Origin: Mycobacterium sp. 1554424.7
GTDB lineage: Bacteria > Actinomycetota > Actinomycetes > Mycobacteriales > Mycobacteriaceae
DNA: 64,000 nt
NCBI RefSeq assembly: GCF_001665295.1
Contig: NZ_LZSE01000056.1
Location: 80,765 to 144,764 of the forward strand
Reading direction: 5' to 3'
In this document: in pieces, positions 34,606-43,762 of the stretch
Position numbering within the stretch: position 1 is the first letter of the stretch
How the letters are laid out: each line of letters begins with the position of its first letter
Notes under the pieces: generated by a model
The model's database searches: none
Seen by the model: the letters and a program-made list of their open reading frames with translations, nothing else
What the model was told of the DNA's origin: nothing
Program-made: the position numbers and the translations under genes

Positions 34606-34923
34606 TCAGCGGGACCCGCGACGTCGCGCACCGGACCCATCTGGTGCCGTCACGACGTACATGTTCTCGCCGGGGGCCGAGTTGATCTCCCCTGCGGTGT
34701 AGACGGTCAGGAGTTCCCTGCCGTCGCGATCGGCGACGCACACGTAGGCGTCCGTCTCGGCGTCGTATTCGAAGCCGTCCCAAGCCAATACGAAGGCCAG
34801 ACAGTTGCCGTCGCGGTCCAGGACGACGAGCTTGTGCACACCCGACTCCCTCAACAGGTCGGCGTCCTGAGTGCGCCGCTCGGGGCCGTGGTTGTTGTTG
34901 GTGACCGCGAGGCTGTCTAACAT
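34606..34923 (-). CDS. Hypothetical protein
   Basis: Protein of 105 residues with no signal peptide or membrane segment. The central part alternates strands: HKLVVLDRDGNCLAFVLAWDGFEYDAETDAYVCVADRDGRELL. The C-terminus is basic (GARRRGSR). GGGAG stands 7 bases before the ATG at 34923, which supports a real gene. I do not recognise the family. It lies between the mce-linked TetR gene and the acyltransferase gene, both also on the minus strand. Confidence 0.6.
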   Translation of the reverse strand: MLDSLAVTNNNHGPERRTQDADLLRESGVHKLVVLDRDGNCLAFVLAWDGFEYDAETDAYVCVADRDGRELLTVYTAGEINSAPGENMYVVTAPDGSGARRRGSR

Positions 34924-35048
34924 CTGCGTACTCCCATAGCGAGGGTGTCTTCATGCGGCCCGGGTGCTCAAACGTTCCGAACCCTGCTGTGACGTTTCTC
35001 CCCGATACCGTCCGCGACCAGGGCATTAGGGCCCCTGTCAAGGGGTCG

Positions 35049-36380
35049 TTAGTCGCTTGCCAAAGCGCCGCGGGCCGGATCGACCGCCCGCCGGCGGGCC
35101 TTCGTCGGGCGAAGCGCCACCAGCAGCACCCCGCCGGCGAACACCGCCGCGGTCGCCCAGGGGAAGCTCCCGTCCGGCGCGAAGCCCCCGTAGGCGAAGA
35201 AATGCAGGCCAACGGCCGCCAGCGCGGCGCCCGCCAGCATAGACACTTCGCCCCAGCGTTCCGGGAGGGGCGTGCCGAGCATGGGCAGCGGGGCCGCGAA
35301 GACGCGGCGCAGCGACCACAACAACACCAGCTCGACCCCCGTGACCAGGCCGAGGACGGCCACCCATTCCAGGCGAGCCAGCCACCACGCCCCCGTTCCC
35401 TCCGGCGGTTGGGGTAGCAGGCCCGCCGGATACGCGACGATCGCGACGATCACGACCGGGATCATGTGCCAGAGGTAAAGCGCCATCACGTTGTTGTTTC
35501 CAACGGCCAGCGCCCGCTTGACCCAACCGGCGCGCAGCACCCGGTTCAGCGCGGGCGCGAGCGCGATCGCCAATCCGCCCTGCGCGCATCCGAACGCCAG
35601 AAGCGCCGCGGTGGGTGGCGTCGTGTTGTCGATCGTCTGCCCGGGAACGCCGATCATGCTGACCGGATACATACCCAGCCCGATCAGCAGCGCCAGCGCG
35701 ATCGCCGAACAGGCGGCCAGCACCGCCGCTCTCCGGCCGCCCAGTAGCCCTCCGCGCCAAGCGATCCCGAGCTGGTAGAACGTCCCCCAGCACAGCAGGT
35801 AGTTGACCCAGCCAAGGTTGTGCACGTGGGCACCGATCGACAGCGCGTCCACCGCCACCACCCCCACCGCCAACGCCGCCGGCGCCAGGAGGCCCCAACG
35901 CCGGTGTGCGGCAACCGCAATCGGGGTCAGCGAGACGACCATCAGGTAGACGGCCAGGAACCACAGATGCATGGCCACCGCCCACCCCGCGTATTCCAGC
36001 GTCGTAGCGGAAAGGTGGCCGAGGTCGAGCACCGCCACTAGCACCAACACGAGCGCCACGTAGACCGCCGTCGGACCCAGCACGCGGGCCAGCCGGTGCC
36101 GAAGCCAGATCTGGCGCGACACACCGTCGGTTTCGCGCCGATGCGTCCAGGACAACGCACCGGCGTAGCCGGCGACCAGAAAGAACACCGGGACGGCCTG
36201 GAAGGGCCAGGTCAGCCACTGGGTCCACGGTATGTCGACGAGCGGGTTCTGCCGACCGAAGGATCCGTCGTGATAGGTCACCGAGCCGGCCAGCCAATGG
36301 CCCAGCACGATCAGGATCACACCCGACACGCGATAGAAGTCGACCGCCAGATTGCGGGCCGGTCGCGCTGTGTCCTGCAC
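35049..36380 (-). CDS. Acyltransferase_3 family membrane protein
   Basis: About 443 residues with ten or more membrane helices. The N-terminal LAVDFYRVSGVILIVLGHWLAG carries the conserved histidine of the acyltransferase 3 (OafA/OPA) family, and AVPVFFLVAGYAGALSW follows. Such enzymes transfer acyl groups to sugars or lipids at the membrane surface. The GTG at 36380 is chosen because an upstream ATG at 36437 would overlap the divergent aldo/keto reductase gene. Substrate unknown. Confidence 0.8.
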   Translation of the reverse strand: MQDTARPARNLAVDFYRVSGVILIVLGHWLAGSVTYHDGSFGRQNPLVDIPWTQWLTWPFQAVPVFFLVAGYAGALSWTHRRETDGVSRQIWLRHRLARVLGPTAVYVALVLVLVAVLDLGHLSATTLEYAGWAVAMHLWFLAVYLMVVSLTPIAVAAHRRWGLLAPAALAVGVVAVDALSIGAHVHNLGWVNYLLCWGTFYQLGIAWRGGLLGGRRAAVLAACSAIALALLIGLGMYPVSMIGVPGQTIDNTTPPTAALLAFGCAQGGLAIALAPALNRVLRAGWVKRALAVGNNNVMALYLWHMIPVVIVAIVAYPAGLLPQPPEGTGAWWLARLEWVAVLGLVTGVELVLLWSLRRVFAAPLPMLGTPLPERWGEVSMLAGAALAAVGLHFFAYGGFAPDGSFPWATAAVFAGGVLLVALRPTKARRRAVDPARGALASD

Positions 36381-36426
36381 CAGCGCAACGGTACCCGCCC
36401 GGTGGCCCTGAGGAGCCCGGCGCACA

Positions 36427-37407
36427 ATGGGGCCCATGAAACGGGCTCATCTCGCACAACTCGAAGTCGGACGCCTCGGCCTGGGCGCGATGGGCATGTC
36501 CGTCGCGTACGCCGGCGCCGGCACCGACGACGCCGAATCCATCCGCACCATCCATCGCGCCATCGACCTCGGCGTCACGCTGATCGACACCGCCGAGGTC
36601 TACGGGCCCTACGTCAACGAGGAACTCGTCGCCCGCGCCCTGCAGGGCCGGCGCGATCGGGTGGTGCTGGCAACCAAGTTCGGCCTGATCTCGCACACCG
36701 GCCGTAACGGCCTCGATAGCAGCCCCGCCAACATCCGCACCGCGGTGGAGGGCTCCTTGAAGAGGCTGGCGACCGACCGCATCGACCTCTATTACCAGCA
36801 CCGCCTCGATCGCGAGACCCCGATCGAAGACACGGTCGGAGCCCTGGCCGAGCTGGTGGCGGCCGGAAAGATCCGGCACATCGGCCTTTCCGAGGTGGGC
36901 GTGAACACCATTCGCCGCGCCCACGCAGTGCATCCCATCACCGCCGTGCAGTCCGAGTACTCGTTGTGGACCCGCGACCCCGAAGAGGGTGTGCTAGATG
37001 TGCTGCGCGAACTGGGAATCGGGTTCGTCGCCTATTCGCCGCTGGGCCGCGGCTTCCTCACCGGCGCGATCCGCTCCACCGGGGAACTTCCCGACACCGA
37101 CTTCCGCAAGACCCACCCACGCTTTTCCGATGAGAACTTCCAGCACAACCTCAGGAGCGCGGACGAAGTGCGCGACATCGCCGCCGACGTCGGCGCGACT
37201 CCCGCACAGGTCGCCTTGGCCTGGCTGCTGGCGAAAGGTCCCGACATCGTGCCCATTCCGGGAACCAAGCGCGTGACGCGCCTCGAAGAAAACGTTGCCG
37301 CCGACGCGGTCGATCTCACCCCCGACCACTTAGCGAGGCTCGACCGACTCACCCCGGCCGCCGGGGACCGAAGCGCCCAAGCGACACAACAATGGATCGA
37401 CCGCTAG
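36427..37407 (+). CDS. Aldo/keto reductase
   Basis: NADPH-dependent oxidoreductase of 326 residues with the (beta/alpha)8 AKR fold. The catalytic Asp and Tyr lie in [15 protein letters not shown], the Lys in VVLATKFG and the His position in [20 protein letters not shown] and IVPIPGTKR are typical of the AKR11/13-like group. ATG 36427 has GGAG 11 bases upstream; ATG 36436 is equally possible. Divergent from the acyltransferase gene and overlapping the next gene by 16 bases. Confidence 0.9.
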   Translation: MGPMKRAHLAQLEVGRLGLGAMGMSVAYAGAGTDDAESIRTIHRAIDLGVTLIDTAEVYGPYVNEELVARALQGRRDRVVLATKFGLISHTGRNGLDSSPANIRTAVEGSLKRLATDRIDLYYQHRLDRETPIEDTVGALAELVAAGKIRHIGLSEVGVNTIRRAHAVHPITAVQSEYSLWTRDPEEGVLDVLRELGIGFVAYSPLGRGFLTGAIRSTGELPDTDFRKTHPRFSDENFQHNLRSADEVRDIAADVGATPAQVALAWLLAKGPDIVPIPGTKRVTRLEENVAADAVDLTPDHLARLDRLTPAAGDRSAQATQQWIDR

Positions 37408-38390
37408 TGGCGGCCAACAAGAAGCTGGTGATCGGGGCCAGCGGTTTCTTGGGATCGCATGTCACGCGCCAGCTCGTCGCCTCGGGCGCCGACGTGCGGG
37501 TCATGTTGCGCCGCACCAGTTCCACCCAGGGGATCGACGACCTGTCCGTCGAGCGCTGTTACGGGGACGTCTTCGACGACGACGCCCTGCGTGCGGCGAT
37601 GGCGGAGTGTGATGTCGTGTACTACTGCGTGGTCGACGCCCGGATGTGGCTGCGCGATCCGGCGCCGCTGTTTCGCACCAACGTCGACGGGCTGCGCCAC
37701 GTGCTCGACGCCGCCCTGGGTGCCGACCTGAAGAAGTTCGTATACACCAGCACCACGGGTTCTTTGGCGATCAGCGACAGCCGGCCGGTCACCGAAGACG
37801 ACCCGCACAACTGGGACGAGGGCGGCCCCTACATCGAGGCCCGGGTGGCGGGGGAGAACCTGCTGCTGTCGTACGCGCGGGAGCGGGGGCTGCCCGCCGT
37901 GGCGATGTGCATTTCCACCACCTACGGCCCCGGCGATTGGGCGCCGACGCCGCACGGCTCCCTGATCGCCCTCGTCGCCAAGGGACGATTCCCGTTCTAT
38001 TTCGGCTACTCGTCGGAGGTCGTGGGCATCGAGGATGCCGCCAGGGCAATGCTTTTGGCGGCGGAACGGGGACGAAACGGCGAGCGCTACATCGTCTCCG
38101 ACCGATACATGAGCGGCCGGGAGCTGCACCGGATCGCCGCCACCGCCGTGGGCAGGCGCCCGCCGCGCATCGGCATCCCGATGGCGGCGCTGCGTGCCGG
38201 TGCGCGCGTCAACGATCTGGCGGCGCGGCTGCTGCGCCGCGATCTTCCGTTCGCCTACGCGGGAATTCGCATGGCGGAGCTGATGTCGCCCCTCGACCAC
38301 GGCAAGGCCGAACGCGAACTCGGATGGAAACCCGAACCCGTCGAAGACTCGATCCGCAAGGCCGCGGTCTTCTTCGCTTCCCGCGGGTAG
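37392..38390 (+). CDS. NAD-dependent epimerase/dehydratase (extended SDR)
   Basis: Protein of 332 residues. Rossmann motif [10 protein letters not shown] starts near residue 15. The active-site serine/threonine stretch is YTSTTGSLA. The YxxxK catalytic pair appears as YIEAR, so the usual lysine is replaced by arginine. It resembles dihydroflavonol-4-reductase-like mycobacterial proteins. It overlaps the aldo/keto reductase gene; GTG at 37407 is an alternative start. Substrate unknown. Confidence 0.82.
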   Translation: MDRPLVAANKKLVIGASGFLGSHVTRQLVASGADVRVMLRRTSSTQGIDDLSVERCYGDVFDDDALRAAMAECDVVYYCVVDARMWLRDPAPLFRTNVDGLRHVLDAALGADLKKFVYTSTTGSLAISDSRPVTEDDPHNWDEGGPYIEARVAGENLLLSYARERGLPAVAMCISTTYGPGDWAPTPHGSLIALVAKGRFPFYFGYSSEVVGIEDAARAMLLAAERGRNGERYIVSDRYMSGRELHRIAATAVGRRPPRIGIPMAALRAGARVNDLAARLLRRDLPFAYAGIRMAELMSPLDHGKAERELGWKPEPVEDSIRKAAVFFASRG

Positions 38391-38393
38391 CCC

Positions 38394-39488
38394 TTACTCC
38401 GTGGCGGCCAGCGCCGCCGGGCCGTACTTCTTCTCGATCAACGCCCACGGATCGGCGTAGCGGCCCCGGCCCTCTAAGCGGCGCTGCAGCTTGAGGACGG
38501 CGCGCAGCACCGGTCGCAGGATCGGGCCCAGTGCGCGCAGGACGATGCGCATGCGGCCCTGGGATTCGGCGACCCAGGCCGTGGTCTCGCGCCAGTCGTG
38601 CTCCTGGAAGTCAAGCAGCGCTTGGGCTTCCGTGGTGTCGAACCATCCGGTGAAACTCCAGCCGCGGTCGTCGCCGGGGTCGCCGGGCAGGCTCGCCGAG
38701 GGGCCGAGCCGCCCCAGGCCTGCGGCGGTCATCAGGTCGTCCTCGAGGCCGCGCTGCAGCATCACATACGATTCGTTGCCGCCGATGAGCAGCACCTTGC
38801 CGGAGATCGCGGCTCCGCGGTCGACGGCGTTGGCGAACGCCAGCGCCACGTCGCGCGCGTCCACCGTGTGGATGCGGTTGTCGCCGGGTATCGAGCGCAT
38901 CAGGGCCAGGTGGTCGCCGCTGATGCCCGCCTGGGTGTCCGGCGAAATGACCCCACCCAAGCGGAACAGCGCATACGGCAGGCCGCTGGCACGGATCGCC
39001 GCCTCGGCCAGCACCTTGTCCTCGCCGTACTGGTCGATCGGCTGCACCGGCGTCTCCGGGGTGATCCGCTCGGGGTAGCGGTGCGGATTGCGCGACCCGT
39101 AGACCGCCGCGCTGGAGGCCATCAGAAACAGCGGGGGATCGGGCAGCTGGGCGGCCGCCGTCAGCAGGGTCTCGGTGCCCCCGACGTTGACCCGCCTGGC
39201 CAGCGCGGGATTGCGATACGACGCCGGCGAGATGACGGCGGCGAGGTGGATGATCGCCCCGGGCCGATGGGTCGCGACCAGGTCGCCCACGGCCTCGGGG
39301 TCCAGCAGGTCGATGTAGGCGGGAATCAGCCTCACGCCGCCCTCGGACAGCTCGGCCGCGGCGGCGACGGTCTTGTCCGTCCGCAGGTCGGTGGCGACGA
39401 CCGTCCGTCCCCGGTCCAGCAGGATTTGCGCGCATCTCCTGCCGACCTGGCCGAACGCGCCGGTGATCAAAATGGTGCCAGTGCTCAT
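38394..39488 (-). CDS. NAD-dependent epimerase/dehydratase
   Basis: Extended SDR of 364 residues. GAFGQVGRR gives the Rossmann motif near residue 10, VYGSRNP and YGEDKVLAE (catalytic Tyr and Lys intact) form the active site. A C-terminal part of about 100 residues with many basic residues follows. It is convergent with the other epimerase gene, 3 bases apart. A role in sugar nucleotide or steroid metabolism is possible but not shown. Confidence 0.85.
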   Translation of the reverse strand: MSTGTILITGAFGQVGRRCAQILLDRGRTVVATDLRTDKTVAAAAELSEGGVRLIPAYIDLLDPEAVGDLVATHRPGAIIHLAAVISPASYRNPALARRVNVGGTETLLTAAAQLPDPPLFLMASSAAVYGSRNPHRYPERITPETPVQPIDQYGEDKVLAEAAIRASGLPYALFRLGGVISPDTQAGISGDHLALMRSIPGDNRIHTVDARDVALAFANAVDRGAAISGKVLLIGGNESYVMLQRGLEDDLMTAAGLGRLGPSASLPGDPGDDRGWSFTGWFDTTEAQALLDFQEHDWRETTAWVAESQGRMRIVLRALGPILRPVLRAVLKLQRRLEGRGRYADPWALIEKKYGPAALAATE

Positions 39489-39495
39489 TGGCGTA

Positions 39496-40014
39496 TCACT
39501 GCTCCATCAGTCTGCCGGCGACCTTGGTGGCTAGCCGCCGGATGCGGTCGGAGATATAGATCGAGAACAGCGGCGTGACGATGTCTTCTCGCAGCCGAGT
39601 CAGCTTGGAGCTCTTGATAAGCCAGCACCCGTCGATGTTCTCGTAGGTCTCGTGGTAGTGGCCGTACCCGACCAGGGTCACGCCCGGCCCGAAGCGAACC
39701 ACATCTTGCAGGGCCCACACCCCGCGCGCCGTCGTCGCCGACGTCAGCTCGATCTCGGGTGCGTGCACCTGGTGCGCCGTCGCCTGCGCGGGGCGTCCGA
39801 TGCCCTTGCGGGTGAACGCCACGAACTCGTCGGCACCGACGATCAGCTTGCCGCCGGCCTCGGACGTGTCGCTGACGAAGTCGTCGGCGAACAGCGCCCG
39901 CCACGCCGCCCAGTCCTTGGTGTCGAGGTACCGGCAGTAGCGGGCTTTGAGCTGTTTGATGGCCTCGATCGCCGCCAGCGCGGTGGCGTGATCTTCGGCG
40001 GTCCGCTCCGTCAT
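39496..40014 (-). CDS. SnoaL-like/NTF2-like protein
   Basis: Protein of 172 residues with the cone-like SnoaL_4 fold: IKQLKARYCRYLDTKDWAAWRALFADDFV near the N-terminus (YLD...DWA...LFADD), HQVHAPEIELTS and GYGHYHETYE later. Members include dehydratases and isomerases of polyketide or steroid metabolism. It lies just upstream of the epimerase gene on the same strand, 7 bases apart, so the two may act together. Confidence 0.85.
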   Translation of the reverse strand: MTERTAEDHATALAAIEAIKQLKARYCRYLDTKDWAAWRALFADDFVSDTSEAGGKLIVGADEFVAFTRKGIGRPAQATAHQVHAPEIELTSATTARGVWALQDVVRFGPGVTLVGYGHYHETYENIDGCWLIKSSKLTRLREDIVTPLFSIYISDRIRRLATKVAGRLMEQ

Positions 40015-40057
40015 CGCAGGGGCCTTGCGTGACACTTCACCCCAAAACTGTAACCCT

Positions 40058-40867
40058 TCACCCTTTGAAGTAGACGATCTGGTGTGTGGTGGCCAGCAGC
40101 ACCCCGTCCCGGCTCCATAACTGTGCGCTCTGGTCGAAGTAGCCGCCGGAGAAGCGGTTGGCGTGGGCGGTGGCCAGGACGAAGTCGCCTTTGACGGCGT
40201 CAAGCTGGTCCTGATCGGCAAGGAAATAGGTCGTCAACGAGATCGTCCCCGCCGGGGCGACGCCGCCGCGGCGCAGGAAGACCCGCGGATAGAAGACGTC
40301 GCTGAGGGCGGCCAGCGCCGGATAGTCGACGGGGCGTTGCGCCTTGTCACGCACCCACAACGTGGTCGTCGACGCCGGACTGGGTTGCCCGTCGGCGCCC
40401 GGGAGCGGGCCTTCGACGAATCGCATGTCGTACAAGTCCGCCCAACGGACGACGTGACCCATGCTCCTGGGTGCGATCCCTTCCGGCGGCGGCGCGCCCG
40501 GCGGGCGGGCTTCGGTGTCCGCCCAGCTCTCACGGATCGTCGCGAACACCGCCGTCGCCGTGGCCTTGGCCTGGCCGTCCTGGCCGAGCTCGACATTCCA
40601 GTGCTGATTGGTGCGGTTTGTGCGGACGACCCGAAGCGACAGGTCGAAGCCGCCGTCGGCGACCGGCGCGGCGAAGTTGACCGTCAACGCCAACGGCTCA
40701 CCGATGCGCTCGGGGTGCGTGTCGATGGCCCGCACGATCGCTGCCGCGGTGATTCCGCCGAACGGGCCCACCATGTTGGCCCATTCCGGATGGGTCGCGC
40801 CCCGCCTGACATCGGCATCGATCACCTCGAGGTCGAGGGCGCTGTCAAAAGGGTGTGTGCCGGTCAC
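40058..40867 (-). CDS. Acyl-CoA thioesterase, double hot-dog
   Basis: About 269 residues in two hot-dog units. ATHPEWANMVGPFGGITAAAIVRAI marks the first half, and DVFYPRVFLRR with TISLTTYFLADQDQ the second. The end HANRFSGGYFDQSAQLWSRDG is typical of TesB-like thioesterases that hydrolyse acyl-CoA. The GTG at 40867 has AAGGA seven bases upstream; ATG 40891 or 40909 would extend it. Divergent from the alcohol dehydrogenase gene. Confidence 0.82.
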   Translation of the reverse strand: MTGTHPFDSALDLEVIDADVRRGATHPEWANMVGPFGGITAAAIVRAIDTHPERIGEPLALTVNFAAPVADGGFDLSLRVVRTNRTNQHWNVELGQDGQAKATATAVFATIRESWADTEARPPGAPPPEGIAPRSMGHVVRWADLYDMRFVEGPLPGADGQPSPASTTTLWVRDKAQRPVDYPALAALSDVFYPRVFLRRGGVAPAGTISLTTYFLADQDQLDAVKGDFVLATAHANRFSGGYFDQSAQLWSRDGVLLATTHQIVYFKG

Positions 40868-41024
40868 GCCGATTCCTTGGGGCCATAGCATCGGGCAGTG
40901 GACGCACACCGATGCGAGTCGTCGGCAGACTACTTCCCGACGGGCCCGTCCGCCGGATTGGGGTCATGGCCGGGGCCACCGGGCGCGTCGCTATGACGCC
41001 AATCGTGAGGAGGCACAGCATCGC

Positions 41025-42044
41025 ATGAGCATTCCCGACCGTCAGCGCGCGATGGTGATGCCGGGACCCGGCGCGCCCCTCGAGACCGTGGACAGGCCCG
41101 TCGACGAGCCCGGGCCGGAGCAGGCGCTGGTCAGGGTGAGGGCGTCGAGCCTGAACTTTCACGACAACGTCAACCTCATGGGGCTCCTGCCGGGCCCGTG
41201 GCCGCGCGTGCCGATGAGCGACGGTGCGGGCGAGGTCGCGGCGGTCGGAGCCGGGGTTGACGGGCTGCGAGTGGGCGACCGGGTCATGGGGGCGTTTCAC
41301 CCGGGTTGGCTGGACGGGCCGCCGACACCGGAATCCAAGCGCGTCCTGCCCGGCGACACCGAGGACGGGTGGCTGCAGCAGTACCGCGTCGCCGACGCCG
41401 CGGGCCTGGTTCGCACACCCGAGCACCTCAGCGACGTCGAAGCCGCGACCATTCCGTGCGCGGGCGTGACGGCCTGGAGCGCCCTGAGGGAAGCCGACAT
41501 CGGCGACGGCGACGTCGTGGTCACCCAGGGAACCGGCGGCGTCTCGCTGTTCACGGTGCAGCTGGCCCGGGCGCTGGGCGCCACGGTGATCTTGACGTCC
41601 TCGTCCGACGACAAGTTGAAAGTCGGATCGGATTTGGGCGCAACGCATCTCGTCAACTACCGCGCGACACCGACCTGGGAGTCCGAGGTGAGGCGGCTGA
41701 CCGGCGGACGGGGCGCCGACCTGATCGTGGACCTCGGCGGGCCCGCCACGCTGGCGCAGTCGGTGCACTCGGCGCGGGTGGGCGGCACCGTCGCGGTGAT
41801 CGGCGTGCTCACCGGATTCGACACGGCGCCCATCTCGGTCGCGGAAATAATGCTGAACAATTTGCGCATCGTCGGAATCACGGTGGGCAGCGTGCGCGCG
41901 CAGCGGGCCCTGTGCGAGTTGATGTCCAGGACCCGCATCAGACCCCACATCAGCCACGTCTTCGACTGGGAAAAGCTGGACGACGCGCTGGCCGTGATGC
42001 GTGCCGGCGAACACGTCGGCAAGATCGCGATAACCATCCCCTGA
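41025..42044 (+). CDS. MDR-type NAD(P)-dependent alcohol dehydrogenase/quinone reductase
   Basis: Protein of 339 residues of the medium-chain family. The N-terminal GroES-like domain has LNFHDNVNLMGLLPGPWPRVPMSDGAGEV. The nucleotide fold carries TQGTGGVSLFTVQLARALGATV. Classical zinc ligands are not evident, so a quinone-reductase or zinc-free type is likely. The ATG at 41025 follows GAGGAGG about 13 bases upstream. The DUF1801 gene follows closely. Confidence 0.85.
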   Translation: MSIPDRQRAMVMPGPGAPLETVDRPVDEPGPEQALVRVRASSLNFHDNVNLMGLLPGPWPRVPMSDGAGEVAAVGAGVDGLRVGDRVMGAFHPGWLDGPPTPESKRVLPGDTEDGWLQQYRVADAAGLVRTPEHLSDVEAATIPCAGVTAWSALREADIGDGDVVVTQGTGGVSLFTVQLARALGATVILTSSSDDKLKVGSDLGATHLVNYRATPTWESEVRRLTGGRGADLIVDLGGPATLAQSVHSARVGGTVAVIGVLTGFDTAPISVAEIMLNNLRIVGITVGSVRAQRALCELMSRTRIRPHISHVFDWEKLDDALAVMRAGEHVGKIAITIP

Positions 42045-42070
42045 CGGCATCCATCGGGAAGGCAAAGATC

Positions 42071-42436
42071 ATGACGGATTCTCCCTCGCAACTGATCGAC
42101 GCGAGAATCAAGGAGCTGGGCGATTGGCGCGGCGAAATGCTCGCTCGTATAAGGAAATTGATCAAGCAGGCCGACCCCGACGTCGTCGAGGAGTGGAAGT
42201 GGCGGGGCGTCCCGGTGTGGTACCACGACGGCATGATCTGCACCGGCGAGACGTACAAGAGCGTGGTGAAGGTGACGTTCGCCAAGGGCGCGTCCCTCGA
42301 GGATCCGTCGGGTCTGTTCAACTCCAGCCTCGACGGCAACACCCGGCGGGCCATCGATTTCCGCGAGGGCGACACGATCGACGCCGGGGCGTTCAAGGCG
42401 CTCATTCGCGCCGCGGTGCAGCTGAACGCGTCGTAG
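42071..42436 (+). CDS. DUF1801 (YdhG-like) protein
   Basis: Protein of 121 residues. The layout WRGEMLARIRKLIKQADPDVVEEWKWRGVPVWYHDGMICTGE is the usual start of the DUF1801/YdhG family, a small fold related to frataxin. Its role is unknown; relatives are linked to iron or stress. The ATG at 42071 is 26 bases after the dehydrogenase stop, so the two are likely cotranscribed. Confidence 0.85.
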   Translation: MTDSPSQLIDARIKELGDWRGEMLARIRKLIKQADPDVVEEWKWRGVPVWYHDGMICTGETYKSVVKVTFAKGASLEDPSGLFNSSLDGNTRRAIDFREGDTIDAGAFKALIRAAVQLNAS

Positions 42437-42440
42437 CGGC

Positions 42441-42471
42441 CTGTACAGTCACCCGGGGGTGCTGTACAGTC
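42441..42471. promoter_or_regulatory. Two CTGTACAG palindromes 21 bp apart
   Basis: CTGTACAGTC occurs at 42441-42450 and 42462-42471; each contains the perfect palindrome CTGTACAG, and the repeat extends as TGTACAGTCRCCC. Spacing of two helical turns fits cooperative binding by a dimer. It lies 44-74 bases before the acyl-CoA dehydrogenase start. Confidence 0.5.
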
Positions 42472-42514
42472 GCCCAGCACGAGGCGCGGCTCGATCCAAG
42501 GAGGCCTGCGGGCG

Positions 42515-43762
42515 GTGAGTGCCGAGTCGGTCGAAGAATTCCGGGCCCGGGCCAAGGCCTGGTTGGCCGAGAACCTGCCGCGGCTCGACTCCGCTGACGC
42601 GATGGTCCTCGAGCGCGACGAGCTCGATTCCTGGCGGCGCGCCCGCGAATTGCAAAAGCGGTTGTACGACGGGGGATTCGCCGGGATCTGCTTCCCCCGC
42701 GAGTACGGCGGCCTCGGGCTGAGCTACGAGTACAAGAAGGCGTTCGACGCCGAGGCGCTCGCCTACGAAATGCCGCTGCTGCTCAACGTCCCGTCGTTCG
42801 CCATCTGCTGCGCGACGATCCTGGACATGGGCAGCGAGGAGCAGAAGCGCACCCACATCGGTGCGGCGCTGCGCGGCGACGAGGTGCTCGTGCAGCTGCT
42901 GTCCGAGCCCAGCGGGGGTTCGGACCTTGCGGGCGTCATCACCCGCGCCGACCGCAGGGACGGGCGGTGGATCATCAACGGCGCCAAGACGTGGAGCACG
43001 TGGGCGTTCGCCGCCGACTATGGCCTGTGCCTGGCCCGAACCGATTGGGACGCCCCCAAACACAACGGCCTGACGATGTTCCTACTGCCGCTTCGACACC
43101 CCGGGGTGACGATCAACCGCATCCGTCAGGTCAACGGCTCGGTCGAGTTCTGCGAGGAGTTCTTCGACGACGTCGACGTCGGCGACGACGCCGTCGTCGG
43201 GGAGCCGGGCAAGGGGTGGGACGTCGCGTCACGACAGCTCTACCACGAGCGTCGCACCATGGGCGACGGCTCCGAATACACCAGCGGGCCCGGAATCGCT
43301 GAGGCCGAGGACATTTCGATCGACCTGATGGCATTGGTCGACAGCGCCAAGCTCGGGGGCAGCGAACGCGTCCGCGAGATGGTCGGCCGTGTCCTGGTCC
43401 ACCGGGCGGTGCACGGGCAACTCAGCGAGCACGTCTACCACGCCGTCGTCGACGGGTCCCTGCCGCCCGCCGCGGGATCGATCATCAGGCTCGACATGGC
43501 AGAGGTGCATGACGTCGAGAACGACGCCGCCCTCGCCATCGCCGGTTCGGCGGGCGTGGTCGACGACGACGCGGGCCTGCTCGGCATCGGCACGCGATAC
43601 CTGGGCCGTCAGATCGCGAGCATCGGGGGCGGCACGACGGAGATGGCGCGCAACGTGATCGGCGAGCGGGTCCTGAACTTCCCGCGTGAGTACGCCGCCG
43701 ACCGCGGTGTGCCGTTCAACCAGGTGCGCCGGGGCAAAGCCGCAAAAGGAGATCACCAGTGA
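42515..43762 (+). CDS. Acyl-CoA dehydrogenase
   Basis: FAD enzyme of 415 residues that introduces a trans-2 double bond into acyl-CoA. Motifs are FPREYGGLGLSYEYKKAF, LLSEPSGGSDLAG (FAD and substrate loop), GAKTWSTWA and the C-terminal ASIGGGTTEMARNVIGERVL. The GTG at 42515 has AAGGAGG 9 bases upstream. The next gene overlaps its stop (GTGA), so both act in one operon, possibly in steroid or branched acyl catabolism as is common in mycobacteria. Confidence 0.92.
   Translation: MSAESVEEFRARAKAWLAENLPRLDSADAMVLERDELDSWRRARELQKRLYDGGFAGICFPREYGGLGLSYEYKKAFDAEALAYEMPLLLNVPSFAICCATILDMGSEEQKRTHIGAALRGDEVLVQLLSEPSGGSDLAGVITRADRRDGRWIINGAKTWSTWAFAADYGLCLARTDWDAPKHNGLTMFLLPLRHPGVTINRIRQVNGSVEFCEEFFDDVDVGDDAVVGEPGKGWDVASRQLYHERRTMGDGSEYTSGPGIAEAEDISIDLMALVDSAKLGGSERVREMVGRVLVHRAVHGQLSEHVYHAVVDGSLPPAAGSIIRLDMAEVHDVENDAALAIAGSAGVVDDDAGLLGIGTRYLGRQIASIGGGTTEMARNVIGERVLNFPREYAADRGVPFNQVRRGKAAKGDHQ

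Noticed and set aside
35038-36933. 631-codon minus-strand frame over the acyltransferase and aldo/keto reductase genes
   Set aside because: Out of frame with the clear acyltransferase and antisense to the reductase; arginine- and glycine-rich.
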